From Lepisosteus oculatus (lineage: Eukaryota > Chordata > Actinopteri > Semionotiformes > Lepisosteidae): a DNA stretch of 64,000 nucleotides. Positions 23,286-36,937 of this stretch are shown here, one piece after another. The first letter of the stretch is position 1; the number at the start of each line of letters is the position of its first letter. The position numbers and the translations under genes are program-made. The notes under the pieces were generated by a model, which worked only from the letters and a program-made list of their open reading frames with translations, was not told where the DNA came from and ran no database searches. The DNA is taken from positions 1,249,284 to 1,313,283 of the forward strand of contig NC_090712.1 of the NCBI RefSeq assembly GCF_040954835.1, read 5' to 3'.

Positions 23286-26200
23286 CGTATTTCATTACAA
23301 ACTGCACGTTTGCAGTGCAAATGAAGTGATTAGCTTCCTCCCCCAGATTTAAACAGGTGATGACTCTGCTACCTGTGGCAGGAGGCCGAGGTGTACCCTG
23401 CAGTCAGTGCCGCCAGATCCCGTGGTTAATGAGGGGTGGGTGTGGGCATATAGACCTGCATCACACGCAGACTCGCAGCTAGAAACACTAACGACTCTGC
23501 TCTCCTCCACACAGCTGCGTGCATCATCGTTACTCCTTCTGCATCTCTGAGGATTGCTGACAAAGTGCACAATACAAACAAACCACCATCAGCTACCACC
23601 ATATGGACTCCATTCTTAAATTGCTGGGAAAAAAGAAACAATTGTACTAGCATCTGTCACGCAGTGCACAGAAGCTTTCTGTCTTCAGTACTTTTTACTG
23701 TAGAAAGTAGGGGAAAAAAGCTTTTTTTGGACAGTAAAAATAGTTCTCTGTGTAGCTCTAATGGAAGTGGCACTTACAATAGAATAGCGGTTCTGTAAAA
23801 AACAGCAGAAGAAGGCAACCTTGTGTAAGACAGTGAGTGGAATGGAATCAGAGCCTGAGAGCTGTTTCTTTCAATCAGAAACATCATCAGTTGCTGCCAG
23901 TGTTAGCACACACCCCATCTCTTACCCTTACTGGCCGAGAACAGAAGAACGTGGGAGAGGGTACAGACAAGAAGAGGCCATTTTACCCAGATACTTTCAT
24001 CGGGGGAAGTTTCCATGATAAATTTCCATTTTTTAGTTTTCTTTTTGTATCAGTATTTTGTTTTGTTTTTTCACATTAGAGGTCTATTTGTGAAGAAGGC
24101 TGCTTTTCACGATTTCCATCTTAAGAATAGAAAAAAAGACTCTTCTAAATCATAATAGTTCCTGACGTTTCTAGAGCACATTCCAGCCCAAAGATCCCTC
24201 AGTGTGTAAAATACTGAGTAAGACACAGCAGTGAGAAGCTGTAGGCCGGCCGGGCTGTTCTTAAGAATCTGGAGAATTAAAGACCTGTAAACCTCTCTGA
24301 AGACCATTGGAGAAGCAGGCACATCATGAAGGGCCAGAGACAGAACAGAGCAGCATCCAGCTGCTGGGACCCCTTCGTGACTGACCAGCGCTCCCCTCAG
24401 CGTGAAAGGGTTAAAGACGAACACATTGTCAATAGACTGTACCTCCTGTTATTCTCCTCATGCTTATCTCAGTTTTTCCTGGACCACAACAACTTTCTTT
24501 GTGTTTGTTTGTTTTTTTTTGTGATTGAATATATTTGTTGTATAAACGGGACTGAACCGACAGCGTTTTTCAATAATTAAAATCAGTTTAAATTACAGCT
24601 AGGTATTGTTTCCAGCTGACACCTCTGCGCTGAGCCCGCCTGCAGTGTGTGAGGCTGTAAGCAAATCTGTGGTGGCCGATATGCTGGACACAGGAAGCAA
24701 AGTCCCAGAACTCTTTTGCAAACTGAAAAAAAATCAACAGCGGCAGAAGTAAAGTTCTTTGTTTCCCTCTTTGGTGTATTTTAATATTCTCTTGAACACC
24801 ACTCTGTTCCAGCCCTGTGAAAGGGCAATGTGGAGGTCAGCCCAGAAAACAATACCCAAGCCCCAGTCTGCACACAGAAACCACTCCCGACATCGTCAGG
24901 AGGTCACTGGTCAGATGCTCTACCTTGCCCAGTCTCACAGCACCTCAGCTCACGAGGAGACTGACCGGACAGCATGCTGCTTTCAGACGTCATCTTGTCA
25001 TCTTTGTATTTCTTCATCAGAAAAAAAAACCGTGGCTCACTGTTGGCTCCACATCCCCTTTGTGAAAATTTGTTTTTCTGGGGGGAGCAAACATCATGGT
25101 TATTTAAATTCAGGTCGAATATCGGACAAATCTGCTGATACATATACATTTCAAACTCTAAAAAAAACAACAACTGTGATGCAAAAATGTTTGAATAACA
25201 GCCCATCGTTAGTTTCACTAAACTATGCATACAAGTGTAACAGATTCAAAAATGAAAAAAAAACATTCATTAATATATTTCTTATTCTCAGTTATAAGAA
25301 GGACAACAAAGCTCCCAGCTTTTACTGTGCAGTAGGAAGGCTTGTGAAATATGTCTCCTGGCAGGAGCTGTCTGTGCCTGTGATCTCTGCTTCTCCAGCT
25401 GATTACTGGTCGTGAGAAAGGAGTGTGCCACCTGCTCCCCTGGGTCCCAGACACGACCTTCTCCACTGAGCCGCTGGAGATCCCCTTATGGGGATTGTGG
25501 GGCCTGTGGGGTCTGTGGGGCCGAACTTTCCAGACCCATTGGGTCTCTGTGCTCTTTATCAGCTCTGACCCCCTTCCATTCCCACACCGTGTTCAGCTGG
25601 ATTGACAGGGGCACGTGTGTTCAGTGGCCGACAAATACAGAACAGAAAACATAAACTCTCAATATCTTTTATCCAGGTGTTAATCCATGACTGACTCCCA
25701 GGGATTAAGACATTTAAACCCAAGTTTAAACCACACTTTGCTTTGTGGTTGAATTGATTGCAAACATAGGGACAAAGCAAAGCCTGTCCCCCCCAGTGTC
25801 TGGGCAGATCTGGTGCAGAGGGCTGATGTCTATTCCAGGGACACAGATGTGGCCCGGAAAACTTCACTTCTGTGGTGTTTTTAAAACGGGTGCTTTAAGG
25901 CGGCTGTATTCTCTGCCTATTATGAGTCGTGATAACATCAGTTAGAATGCAATCGTGTTGCTTTTAAAAGGAAAATGTTTGCCCACGTGTTTATACAAGA
26001 CTGCACCAGCAACAGAGAGACAGCAGCCTCCCAACACTAATCTAGTCAGCAGAAAGGGGCTGCAGGGAAGAACAGGAGCTCAGCCCGCGGAGATTCGTTT
26101 AGTTCAGGAGCACAGATGACGAGACTAGGGCAAGTAAAGCAGTTTAGGACGGATTCAGCACCCTTTCCCCTGGACAGCTCCGTTGGCAGGAGACTTACAA

Positions 26201-26339
26201 GACACTGACTCCATATTAAAATGCACACAGACAGCTTCTTCTGAGCACAGTATAATATTGTTACTAATTGTTCTTGTGATTATGATTATTATTATTATGA
26301 TACGCATTGGTAATCAACAGTGGCGTTGTGGGACACCAT

Positions 26340-26730
26340 TGGGGCTCTGCCCAGATGGGGCCCTGTGGTCCTGTCTTGCGCCTCAGGCACACAGGAGTGG
26401 CTCCAGACCAGAGGACCGCTGGCCCAGCGCGCTGCTGCGAGGAGCGTCACTGCCGGCGAGATCGCAGGCGCGGTGGTGACCCTCGACCTGCCCCTCTTAC
26501 TGCTGTTCAGACGCCTGACCGCCCCCGGGGCTCTCGGGCTCTCTCTGTCCTCGCCTGGCTGGAGAACAGGCGCACACCCCGGCCACAGGGCTGCATCTGT
26601 CGGGCGGGCGGGCAGCTGCACAGCCCCGGCCGGACGCGCCCGGCACCTGTCCACAGCGCTCCAGCGCCCGGGCACCGAGCGAGCGAAGACCCGCCGCGCC
26701 TCGCCGTCCCTGCGCGTCCGAGAGAGGCGT
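26340..26730. other. GC-rich segment, no gene recognised
   Basis: GC-rich block with several overlapping open frames (up to about 160 codons) in different registers, which is typical of GC-rich non-coding DNA. No protein family is recognisable. Flanked on the left by a short (ATT)n tract near 26282-26298. Confidence 0.4.
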
Positions 26731-27179
26731 CAGAGTTTGCTGCGCTTTTAGCTGCCTTTTGGTTTATTTATACTTTATTAATTTTTTATTTGATTGAATA
26801 AACCAAATCAACCAAACCAAACAAAACCAGAAGATTGAAGGAACCCATTTTGCGTGCTGCATTATAGTGTGTTTTGTCCGTTTGACGAATGAGCTGAATC
26901 GGTGATTGTACATGCCGTTTCTTTGAGCCTAGTTAATTAAAAAAATGACATCTGTACTCCTCACAGGCAGTTTCCAAGTTGGATGAAATGACAAGCTTGC
27001 AGATAGCTGGGGGCGTGTTTTATATCCAGACAAGGAACAATGAGTTCACCCCACTGTCAGAAGTGCGTTCTAACGCTTCCGGAGGTTTTGGTCGTTGTTA
27101 ATTTTAGGAAACTAGTACAGTACAAAGGTTAGTGTAAATGGCTGTTGAATGTGAACATGCATTTCAAGGGAAAGCACTG

Positions 27180-28640
27180 CTTCAGGTCAGCCTGGGGAAG
27201 ACTGCTGCGTCCCCCCACCGCCGTCTCCAGAGACGTCAGACTGGCCCTCCACCTCCCTGTCCTCGCCCCCCCTACTGTCAGCTCCACAGCTGCTGCCCCT
27301 CCGCCCTCCCTCCCGGGGGGCTCGCAGAAGGGCAGGTCAGGGATCAGCCAGGCCTCGCCTGGTGCAGCAGCTGCTCTCTTTCTCAGGACAGAGGAGGCGA
27401 CCGCAACAGCCGCCACAGCAGCAACAACATCTGGTCGGACAAGGGGGTTACCAGGCGGCTGCCCGAGCACGTGTGCCGCCCGGACCACACAGGCCCGCGC
27501 CGAGCCAGACTGGACTCTTTGTGCGCCGTCAGAGGGGACATCTGTGCGGCCTCGGCAGCGTCTGTCTCACGCCACGGCGTCTCCTGGTGCAGGACGGGTG
27601 AAGCCCACAGAAAAACACACCGAGATTTTTAACCATGCTGCCAGTTAAATCGGCGCCCTCGCATCGAAACAGTTATTCAGAGAAATAAAAAGAAACACTG
27701 TTTCTGAATCAGTTCACAGTAAAGCTGCCAGGACTGCACACTTACTGCAAATAGCAGGGCGGGTGGGAGCTGTGCTTTGTGGATACTCTGAGTTTATTAA
27801 ACACTCGTTCCTCTTATTATATTCCGTCAGGGGAAGGTGGAGAAATGAAACCGATTTGTAATGAATTCATTTCCTTGTTTTGCTCCGCAGAAGGAACAGT
27901 GTACTAAGAAGAGTAGTGGAATATTAATACAGGTGTCCAAAAATCATACCTAAAAGGGGAAGATAGCTCACAAACCATTTTAATATTCTTGATGAAAACA
28001 TCTGGTATCACTTTATTTTAAAATCATTATCCTTGTTCCTGCAGGGGAATTTTAATAAGTGTCATACCTGCTGGAAGGCAGCTACAGCCTCCACGTTGCC
28101 TGAGGCGCATCATTTCTGCACCCACTATCTGAGCATTATTATTATTAATTATTATTATTATAGCTCTGGTGATCAATGATACCACAACCGGACAATAAGA
28201 ATGAGGAATTCAGACATTGCCTTTTTTTCCGAGACAGGCCGGCGTGTCGAAGGCCGTGTGGCTCTGACGTGTCACCACACCAGTCTTCCGGGGGTAAACG
28301 AGGAGCTGGGACGCGAGCTGGCCTCGGCAGACCCTTCCTCGGGGCGGGTGGGCGGACTCCGGCTCTGGGGCTCGAGTGGTTTCGTGTTGTTTTCCTGTGG
28401 TCTTTGCGACAATGGAGCAGTAGCTGGAAAACAATGAGCGCCGGTTAAACACAGCAGGATTCAAATGTGCGGTTAGAGAAATGAACCACACCGGAATACG
28501 AGCTCGGGCACAGGCAAATCCTGGCCGGCGGGATCGGAAGAGGCTGTGGATTCCGAAGCTGCTGTCCCAGCTGGATCTGGGAGGAGTCCGGCGGGACTGG
28601 CCAGCGCGTTCAGAGCGCAGAGGCCCCGGCTCGCTGTTCT
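27180..28640. other. Two further GC-rich patches
   Basis: Blocks at 27180-27620 and 28210-28640 are GC-rich with modest CpG content, separated by AT-rich DNA. Open frames in them overlap on both strands and match nothing I know. Confidence 0.35.
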
Positions 28641-29499
28641 CTCCTCATGGACGCTTATCCATTTCCTTCTGTTTCAACACATTCCAGGACAGCGTGGGGA
28701 GGTTGTCTGGGATTATCTTCCCTTGGTAGAGTATTGTAAAGTGCTGAATAAATAACAATGACTAATAATAAGAGGAAGTTCTGTTGAATAGGACTTCATC
28801 ATGAGACCACCAAGGAGAGAGTTACTCCAGGGTCCTCTTCATTTTCTTGAGTACTAATCTAATGATGGTATCTCTAACCAGGAGTGCCCACCGAGTAAAT
28901 CACTATATAAGGCACTAACTTCAGGGGGTGTGGTTATTATAAGGGTGAATTATGGCTTTTACCTTAGACACTACAAAGGCCAGGTAAAGTGTGTAGTGTG
29001 CTCAGAGCTTATATCACAGCAGCTGCAGTGAGGTCTATGGTGATCGCTTCAACAGGGTGCACTACCTTTATGTCTGTACAGAAGCTTTGTTTGTCCAAAA
29101 CGGCCATTATTTTAGTTCCTCTTGACACTGTTGTATGTAAATACTGTGAGCTCATTAACCCTGTTACTTATTAAAGTAATACACACCTTGATGCTAAAAC
29201 AAGGGTTTTTCCTCACTTAACTGTAGTAATCCACTGTAGGTTTTTTTCCCACCCCTGACACAGAATCGAAATTGTTCTGGGAGAGATTGCTAATCACTTG
29301 GCTGTCACTGGAGTCTTAGCATGGGACTCGAAGAAGGAAATGGAAAAGCTACAGAAGAGGAGTCCTGGAGAGTGGAGCTCTGCATTCATGTTCCATATCC
29401 TGATAATAATGACATAAACAAATGCAACATTATTTACTTTGTTTTCTAATAACTCATTGGACCTGCGGCCTACACTAGCAATCATGCAAGTGTGATAGT

Positions 29500-29745
29500 T
29501 CCATTCCAGGAAGCCGATCCCTGGATAAGAGCCTAGGGCAGACACAGCCCATCCCAGGAGCTCAGGGCTCAGGGTGGGACTCTACCCCTGGATGGGACAT
29601 CAATCCATCACAGAGCTTCAGTGAAAAGCACAATTTAGAGCAGCCAGTCCACACTGGCCGACTTGTCTTTAGGAAACTGGGGTCTAGAGACAAGACCCAC
29701 ACACATATGAGGAAAACATACAAACTCCACACAGATGGAATACAT
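29500..29745 (-). repeat. tRNA-SINE-type repeat, 3' body in reverse
   Basis: The series CTGGATGGGACATCAATCCA, CAATTTAGAGCAGCCAGTCC and AACATACAAACTCCACACAG is the reverse of the well-known fish repeat body that follows a tRNA-like head. A forward copy including the head is at 60745-60960. Confidence 0.55.
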
Positions 29746-31399
29746 CTTGGGACCCTGGAGCTATGAGGCCTCCGTGATCCTGTACAACAGTTCAGGTTTA
29801 GTGAAGGTCGGCACTTCCAGACCGTCAGGAAGGCTCTCATTTCAGATGCCACTAATTAAGGTCACACTTTCCATCAGCTTCTCAGTGCAGGCAGGGCTGC
29901 TGAAACCAGTACAGCCTGAGAGCTGTCTGCAGCCCTGCACAGCTTTGTGGGAAACACACCTCACAGCCAGACCCCTGCACCTCCCAGTCCACTGCACTGC
30001 AGAACTGTTACAGCTGCTTGGCTATTTCACTGATGAGCGAAGGCATCAATAGAAGAAAGAATATCTGAAATCTGCTTCATGAAAGCCTTATATTTAAAGA
30101 TAAATGGAAAGAAAGCATAAAACCCACGAGTCTTGAGTGGATTATGTGAAAGCTCTGCTCTGCTATGTCCACATCCTGAGCAGGGGACGTCGAGGTGTCA
30201 CATAAAGGTTTTACGAATATTTTTACTGTGGTCTCATTCCTGTCCTTCTGCAATCTGTAATCAGATCTTGGAATGAATGACGCCCTTTGTTCCATTTAGT
30301 CCGGATGCCGTGTTATCTCTGAAATTTGTTTTTTATTTTTATTTAGTCAAATGCACAAGACAGGCTTTGCTTTTTGATGAAAATAAGGGGGCGGAGAGTC
30401 TGGCTGAGTTCTCACCTGCAGCCGAGCCACTGCTCTGGGCCAGAGGGTCTCAGCTCTGGCCTCCACTGCACAGGGGATTAATTTCAGAGCTCGATGCATT
30501 GCTGAAAAACAGATACCGAGTTTCACGGCAGTAGTATCATCATCACAGTTTCAGTCCTTTTCTTAGAAACACCTGCCTCACTCTTCACACAGTTCCCTTT
30601 GTAGTGTCTCCAGACTCCCACTTTTTCCTGATCGTGTCCTTGTTTTTGCTCCTCCTGCAACCACATTGTAGCTCGTACGTGCAAGGCTGAGAAACACAGC
30701 ATCGGGTGTCTTTTTCTGAATCACCACTGCCCCTTTCCCAGCAGGACGCACTGGACCAGCCCACCTCTGGATTCAGACCTGAATTCCAGTCTCTCCTTTC
30801 TGAGCCACGCTCTCTGTGCGGGTATTGCAGTGAGCAGTTCTATTCCTGTGTCTGTACACTGAGGCAACACATCTGCTAGCATTGGAATGTGCTTTTACAC
30901 CTTTTTATGTATTACTTAAATACTAATGCATCTCAGGCTGGTTTGTGTCACAAATTTCTCCCGGTCATAAATCAGATTATTTTGCTATGTAGTACAAATG
31001 TAACAAATAAACAACAGAACATTACTTTGGATTTATAAGACCTGTTCTAAGAACGTCCACAAAAACATTAGGAACATAAACCAAAATCAGTTTTTTTTCT
31101 ACCCCAGAAACATGAATAGCTACGGAACAGAGCGCTTTCTAATGGAGAGCAGATCGTTATTTACAGTAAGATGGCTCCCTCTAGTGTTTAAATGTACAAA
31201 TTGTCACCAGCGAAAGAAATTGGATTTTATTTAGTTTTTTATCTGTGAAGTGAACCTAGGATGGGAAACGGGTATTCATTTAAATTTTAAAATGAATTAA
31301 AAAACTAAGAAGACACAAACACCCACATATAAAATAATTTGATTATCTTTTTAAGCAACCTCATCAATAACCTCACCGACAGTTAAAGAACCCTGCAAC

Positions 31400-31893
31400 T
31401 CACAACTGGCAGCCCACTGAAGCTCAGCAGGTGTGACCCTGATCAGTACCTGGTTGGGAGACCTCCTGGGAAAAACTAGTTGCCGCTGGAAGAGGTGTTA
31501 GTGGGAGGCGCTCACCCTGCGGTCCATGTGGGTCCTTATGCCCCAGTATAGTGATGGGGACACTATACTATAAACAGGCGCTGTCCTTCGGAAGAGACGT
31601 ACAGTAAAAGCGAGGTCCTGACTCTCTGTGGTCATTAAAAATCCCAGGGCGTTTCTCGAAAAGAGTAGGGGCCATTGACCCTTATCAATCATGGCCTCCT
31701 AATAATCTCCATCTCTGAACTGGCTTCATTACTCGGCTCTCCTCCCCACTGAGAGCTGGTGTGTGGGGAGCGACTGACGCATCATCCAGGTGGGGCTGCA
31801 CACTGGTGGTGGTGGAGGGGATCCCCATTACCTGTAAAGCGCTTTGAGTGGAGTGTCCAGAAAAGCGCCAAGCACAAAGAATTATTACAACTG
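31400..31893 (+). repeat. 5S rRNA-derived SINE (SINE3-like), near full length
   Basis: The head retains the 5S internal-promoter regions: GAAGCTCAGCAGG near 31420 and AGTACCTGGTTGGGAGACC near 31445, close to 5S rRNA AAGCTAAGCAGGG and AGTACTTGGATGGGAGACC. A long body and a conserved tail (GTAAAGCGCTTTGAGTG ... AAAAGCGCCAAGC) follow, ending at AGAATT. The tail resembles those by which SINEs borrow LINE machinery. Confidence 0.8.
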
Positions 31894-32377
31894 TACTGCT
31901 GAATTCAGGAGAATGTCCATTAAAACTAGGAATTCTGTGCTAACGTCAGAAACGGACTCTACGTGTAGGCGGCTGTTTTACAGATAATAGATCAAACTGC
32001 CTTTCAAAGCTGAACTAATATATGTAAGTTATTAACTGACGTTCGGGAGGGATAACAAGTCAATTTAGCACAGCTGAGCCTGATCATCTTCAATCCGAGA
32101 CTCGCTGCATAAACTGAGCTCCACCGCCTCCCTTCACATCCCTCCTCCAGCCCATCTCCCCGTGCAGCTGTCCCCCGGCTCACCGAGTCTGAATGGGGAT
32201 CAGGCCTCCTCGTCCTGTAGCCAGGAGGCTGCCCGTTAACCAGGCGGGCTGAGCCAATCTTTTCTCACCCGGTATTTAAAACCTTCACAAAGCATTTAGT
32301 CCTTGCGAGCTGTCGTCCCTAGCGAATTGTAGTAAGGAACCAGAATTGTTTAACCTCAACTGAACATAGTTTTACTA

Positions 32378-32570
32378 GGAACGAGTAAAGGTTTATTCCA
32401 TGCTGAAAAAAATAAGAAAACATAACGTTTCGTCCGTGGAGCCTTCTTCAGGTGTGAGGAAGAAGGTTTCACAGCCGAAACGTCGTGTTTCCTTTCTTCT
32501 CTTTTCAGCAGGGAATAAACCTTTACTTGTTCCTTTGCAGCCTACGCATGCTGACGCAGCTCCCCACCTG
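32378..32570 (+). mobile_element. Penelope-like foldback relic
   Basis: The arm from GGAACGAGTAAAGGTTTATT (32378) through CGTTTCG to CCTTCTTCAGG (about 32452) is repeated in reverse from GAGGAAGAAGG through CCGAAACGTCG to GGAATAAACCTTTACTTGTTCC (ending 32533). This makes a palindrome of about 156 bp. It is followed by CCTACGCATGCTGACGCAGC, which also borders the relics at 46981 and 58235. The shared motif links it to the Penelope-like relic at 58235-58757. Confidence 0.55.
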
Positions 32571-35089
32571 AACTACTATAGTTTTGCTAGAACAACCTAA
32601 ATGACTGTATGTTTGTGCGTGTTTTGATGCTCTATTATACGTCCGTAAAGATCTGTGGATCAGTGCATGTTGGGTGACCAGTAAAAATCTATAGATGCGC
32701 AGATCGGAAGCTTTCTTCACGGCTTTGGACAGAACAGCCGTCTAACACCGACAATAACCCGCTGCCAGCCCGTCCCCGGGGAGGTGACCCACTGAGGCAG
32801 CAGATCGGGTTGCTTTTTCGCCGAAACCGAGGCAGCAGAAGTGCTGAGTCACAGGTTCTCACTGGCACCGGAGCACAAGGCGAGCAGGAGGCGGTGAAAG
32901 CGATCGATCAGGCTCTTCCTTCGATATGAATCAATGATCTACTAGCAAACAAGTAGGTGGAACGTACCGAATGGTCTCCAGTTCCATGTACCCTTTCTTA
33001 CATTGGTATATTTTATACCTTTGTTTGGAGTCAAAATTGCTTGATACACCTGTAAATAGCACCGCTCCACTCAGGAACATTAGAAGACATCAGAGTCTGC
33101 TTGCAGCTCACGGGTCACGAGTTTAATTGAATTCAGTAGTGGTGTGTGAAGCTGTTTTTATACATCTTTTATAGCACCGGGATAATCTCAAAATCATTAT
33201 AATCGTTATCTCATGCCTGCACTTTCTGTGTAGCCTAGTGGTGATTCGAACTACTGCTGACCTCGCATCTATAAAAAGTTGTTTAAAACGCTTCTTTTGT
33301 TATCAATATGTCCTTGTAATTCTGACACAACCTGTAGACTGCAGGCAGCCACAAACTGTTAAAGAAAACAGTACGTTTTTAGAAAGGCAAAAGTGGAAAG
33401 TCATCCAGTTGCTGGATGAGGTGTTTCTCCATAAGAGTAGGGGTGTTATCCCGGCATCCTGGCCACATTTCCCCCTGTTCTTTACCAACCAGTTGCCCTG
33501 TGCTTGTGTGCTGGGTTCTGGGTAGCTCTGTGTTCACAGCCCATGTCTGCGCGTCCCAGAGTCGCTGTCCAAACCCCTCTCCAGCCACAGCGCCATTCCT
33601 AGACAAACAGGAGATGGCTTCAAACAGCCGGCAGCCATCTGAGCTCAAGTGATGGAATCATATTTATTCTGACTGTTGTGGCAAAGATCCGATTATCCCC
33701 CCCTCAAGGAAAACATCAGCTGCTCTTGAAGCCCATCTGGTCGTGCGCCTGTGCGGTCTCATCAGGTAGAGATCCGAAGCAGGATCGCAGGATCTCAGGA
33801 TCGAAGAGGATTCATTCCAGCAGAGCGATTGTCGATCCTGATCTTGCCTGTCGGTCATGTCCGGACCACGGCTGGCAGGAACCGTCCCAAGCTGTGTGCT
33901 TCCTCTGGGACCTGCTGCACCTTCAGCAGGGTAGGCTGAACTTCCAGGTTCTTTTACAGTTCCAAGTACATGAATACTTCGGTTTGTGCACTTCTGTTAT
34001 TATAATTAAACTTAACATTATACATATTATAAACTATCTGCAATTTCCCTCAGGGGATCAATAAAGCATCTACTAAATATCTGTTGAACTGGGTTCTCAT
34101 CTCTCCTATGGGCTTTAGCAATTCAGACTGTAGCTTGAACGGCAGCAGGAAGCCTGAAGTGCACAAGAGCTACCAGGGAATTGTGGGATTGCACACTGCT
34201 CTGCATTACTTCCATGATATTGATATCAGCCTCATGCATGACTTTCTACAGTGGGTACTGCCTGCTGCACAAGGCCACCTGTTTACTGCTGTTTTGTGTA
34301 CAATGTTCCAGCTCACTTTGAAGAATTTATTTTTAATATGACAACATTATGTACATTTTTGGTAAGAAAGTCCGCTGTATCTGTATGTGCTAAAGATTGG
34401 CTGCAGGACCTCTTGTTTACAGAGAGATGCTTTGCAGACAGTAGGTACTGCTCACATGCACACCTGCCATGCACTGCTCTGGACAGCAGGGGGCAGCGTT
34501 CTAACAGTGGACAGGCAAGATCTCATCACTCAACTGTCCCACCGCTGCGTTTTTAGCAGTTAACTTGTTCCGCAGAGCTGGCCGACGTGGGAGAGACGTG
34601 GGTGGGCTGTATCCAGGGCAGCTGGGACGGGTCCACACTGAAGCCTCTTGCAAACACAGGTAACTAACACAACAATCATCATCTACATACACCACGCAAA
34701 CAACAGGTCCCTCTCAGAGTCGCACTCTGCTCTGTCCCCACGTGCTTCATAAGACCAAAATCTCCACACAGGAGCCCTGCTGGTGAACCTCTCACCCCTT
34801 CAACAATTCACTTGTGAGCTCAGTGATGCTAAATGTTCTTCACACCAAGACTACAGAAGAAACAGTGCATATACCGTCTAAGGAAGGAACGTTTTCAGTA
34901 GAAGTAATTCTTCAGCCATCTCGGTTGCTCAGACCCTTACTGTGCAAGCTCTCCACTGCACTCTTTCTCCTCCTCTCCCTCATCGCTCTGCACAGCTGAA
35001 GAGCCTCCACAGCCACAATACCAGTCTGGCTCTTCTGCATGGAGTCAACCTTTCTCCAGGCTCCTTTGTAAATGTTTGTTCGGCAGCTA

Positions 35090-35385
35090 ATTTAAGTTCA
35101 CTTTATTGGCCATATACAGTTTCTTGCATTAGGAATTTGTCTTTTCACATACCCCAACTTGCTCTCCATGAGACACACAGGCACACAGACGAGGAGAGAG
35201 AAGTTGGGGGTCAGAGCGCAGGGTCAGCCATTTATATGGCGCCCCTGGAGCAGTTGGGGTTCAGGGCCTTCCTTGGAGGCCCAACGGAGTAGGATTCCTC
35301 TGCCAGCGGGACTTGAATCGGCAACCTTCCACCCACAGGCGCAGATCCTGAGCCACAGTGCCCTTTTTAAAAAAAAATAAATTAA
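35090..35385 (+). repeat. Dispersed fish repeat, forward copy
   Basis: Contains TTCACTTTATTGGCCATATA, CTTGCTCTCCATGAGACACA, GGGTCAGAGCGCAGGGTCAG and GCGCCCCTGGAGCAGTTGGG in a fixed order. I recognise this as a dispersed element frequent in ray-finned fish. A reverse-oriented fragment lies at 55415-55570. Confidence 0.6.
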
Positions 35386-36895
35386 ATTTGGTACAGACTT
35401 CGCCTGTAAAGTTTTAAAGAGCATTGATTTTGAAACCTGGATGTGACAAAATAAGAGACGACCAAGTCTGTGTGTGAAACTGAATGTTAATTGTTGTATG
35501 GTCGTACTGGCTGCCTGGACCTGTGCAGGTCTGGTCTATGCTCACTGTGTCCCACTGGGGCAGATTTCAACCTTCCCGCCCCGACTACACCACCCTGCCC
35601 CAGCCTCCTGCAGGAGACCGCAGCCCAGAGAGGAGCTTCGACCAGTGGACCCTACGGCGCCTCCTCCTGGCCCGCCAGAGCAGCAGAGCCCAGGCCCCGC
35701 CCACGGCAGCTACAGCCTATCAGGAGGCCCTTGGCTCCCAGTCTCTGCTCTCCTGTGAGTACAGCTCGTCTCCCACTGCTGGAGCCGCCTGGTTACGGCT
35801 ACAGGGCTCCCAGCACACAGGCCTCCCCGAGCCTCAGACTGCTCCTCCGCGCAGGGGAGGAACCTGGAAGTGCTTCAGTAAAACTCCAGCTGAAAAGCAA
35901 TGAAGTAAAGCACAGGAACAGTATGTGTTGACTATTATTATCCTGCACAGTGAGGACAAATACAGGAGGAATGACTGGGTATTTAATGCCTCTGAATTTT
36001 TTTTCTCAATGACAAACTTCTGCAGACCAGGACGAGAGAAAATACCCCCCCCATCAACCCCTCCTGCACCTGTTGGGGAGCTGCAGAGGCCATCGCAGAC
36101 CTGCAGGGAGAGACTCCCTCTCCGCCAGTAAAACCACAGCACTTCTCAGCAGACAGGAGAGAGAGCGAGAGGGCTTTGACCTCTCAGTCCCCTGCTTGCT
36201 TGGACTTGGGTCATGTCAAAGAAGACTATCAAAAACAAACGTGTGGGCTATCTTCATTTTATCACAGTGATGTATAAACATGACAGACCTCTCCTGAGGC
36301 AGTGCAGCAGTGGGCTGGGAGAGCAGGCTGGGGCTTGTGAAAGTGTCGCACTGAGGAGCAGGCAGGGCAGAGGCAGAATACACCAGTTTTCTCATGCTTA
36401 ATGATAACAGCTTATAACGAAGGGCATGATATCATGTAGAATAATTTATTAGCTGTAAATGGATAGTATATTTTTTACAGCTTCCTCAAGAAAAGTACAT
36501 CCGTCTCTTCATTACTCCGACTCTTTTACCTGACTAATGGCTATAACAGGGTTTTAAAAATGTACATAGAAAGACACAAACCCCAAATCATCTATAGCTT
36601 TTTTTTGGTTTGAAGTTTCTCATTTATTTAAAATAGTTCATTCATTTTGTGTGTGACAGGGTTAGGTCTGAAGCTGGCTGTTGTCAATACCTGACGTATT
36701 AAATTGAACAATTACTTTTCCCTTGTGTATTCTGCTGCTTCGCACATGACCCTTTGACTCAAAAAGCACTGAAATTATGAAAACAAGGGTGAAATGTGAC
36801 TTAAGGAAGGTACAGTATATACACACGTAAGGCCACAGAGTACACCTGTACACATCACCACCAGCTTTTAGAGGGCAGCAGGAACGAGAAGAGGT

Positions 36896-36937
36896 TTTAT
36901 ATATATATAGAAAATATATTTTATATATACACACACC
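36896..36937. repeat. (TA)n-rich tract
   Basis: Interrupted TATATA runs ending in a short CA run, within the intergenic DNA. Confidence 0.8.

Larger units (their letters stand above)
18100..31390. other. Intergenic region between ZBTB18 and ADSS2, left part
   Basis: No recognisable coding exon. Open frames are short, or longer only inside GC-rich islands where stops are rare, and none resembles a known protein. It contains the GC-rich islands and CR1-like fragments listed separately, and an (ATT)n tract at 28133-28162. In human, C1orf100 (SPMIP3) lies in the equivalent interval; I see no exon of it here. Confidence 0.55.

Noticed and set aside
24759-25415. 218-codon + strand frame in the intergenic DNA
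   Set aside because: Composition is that of translated non-coding DNA (Ser/Cys/His/Lys scatter) and no family is recognised.
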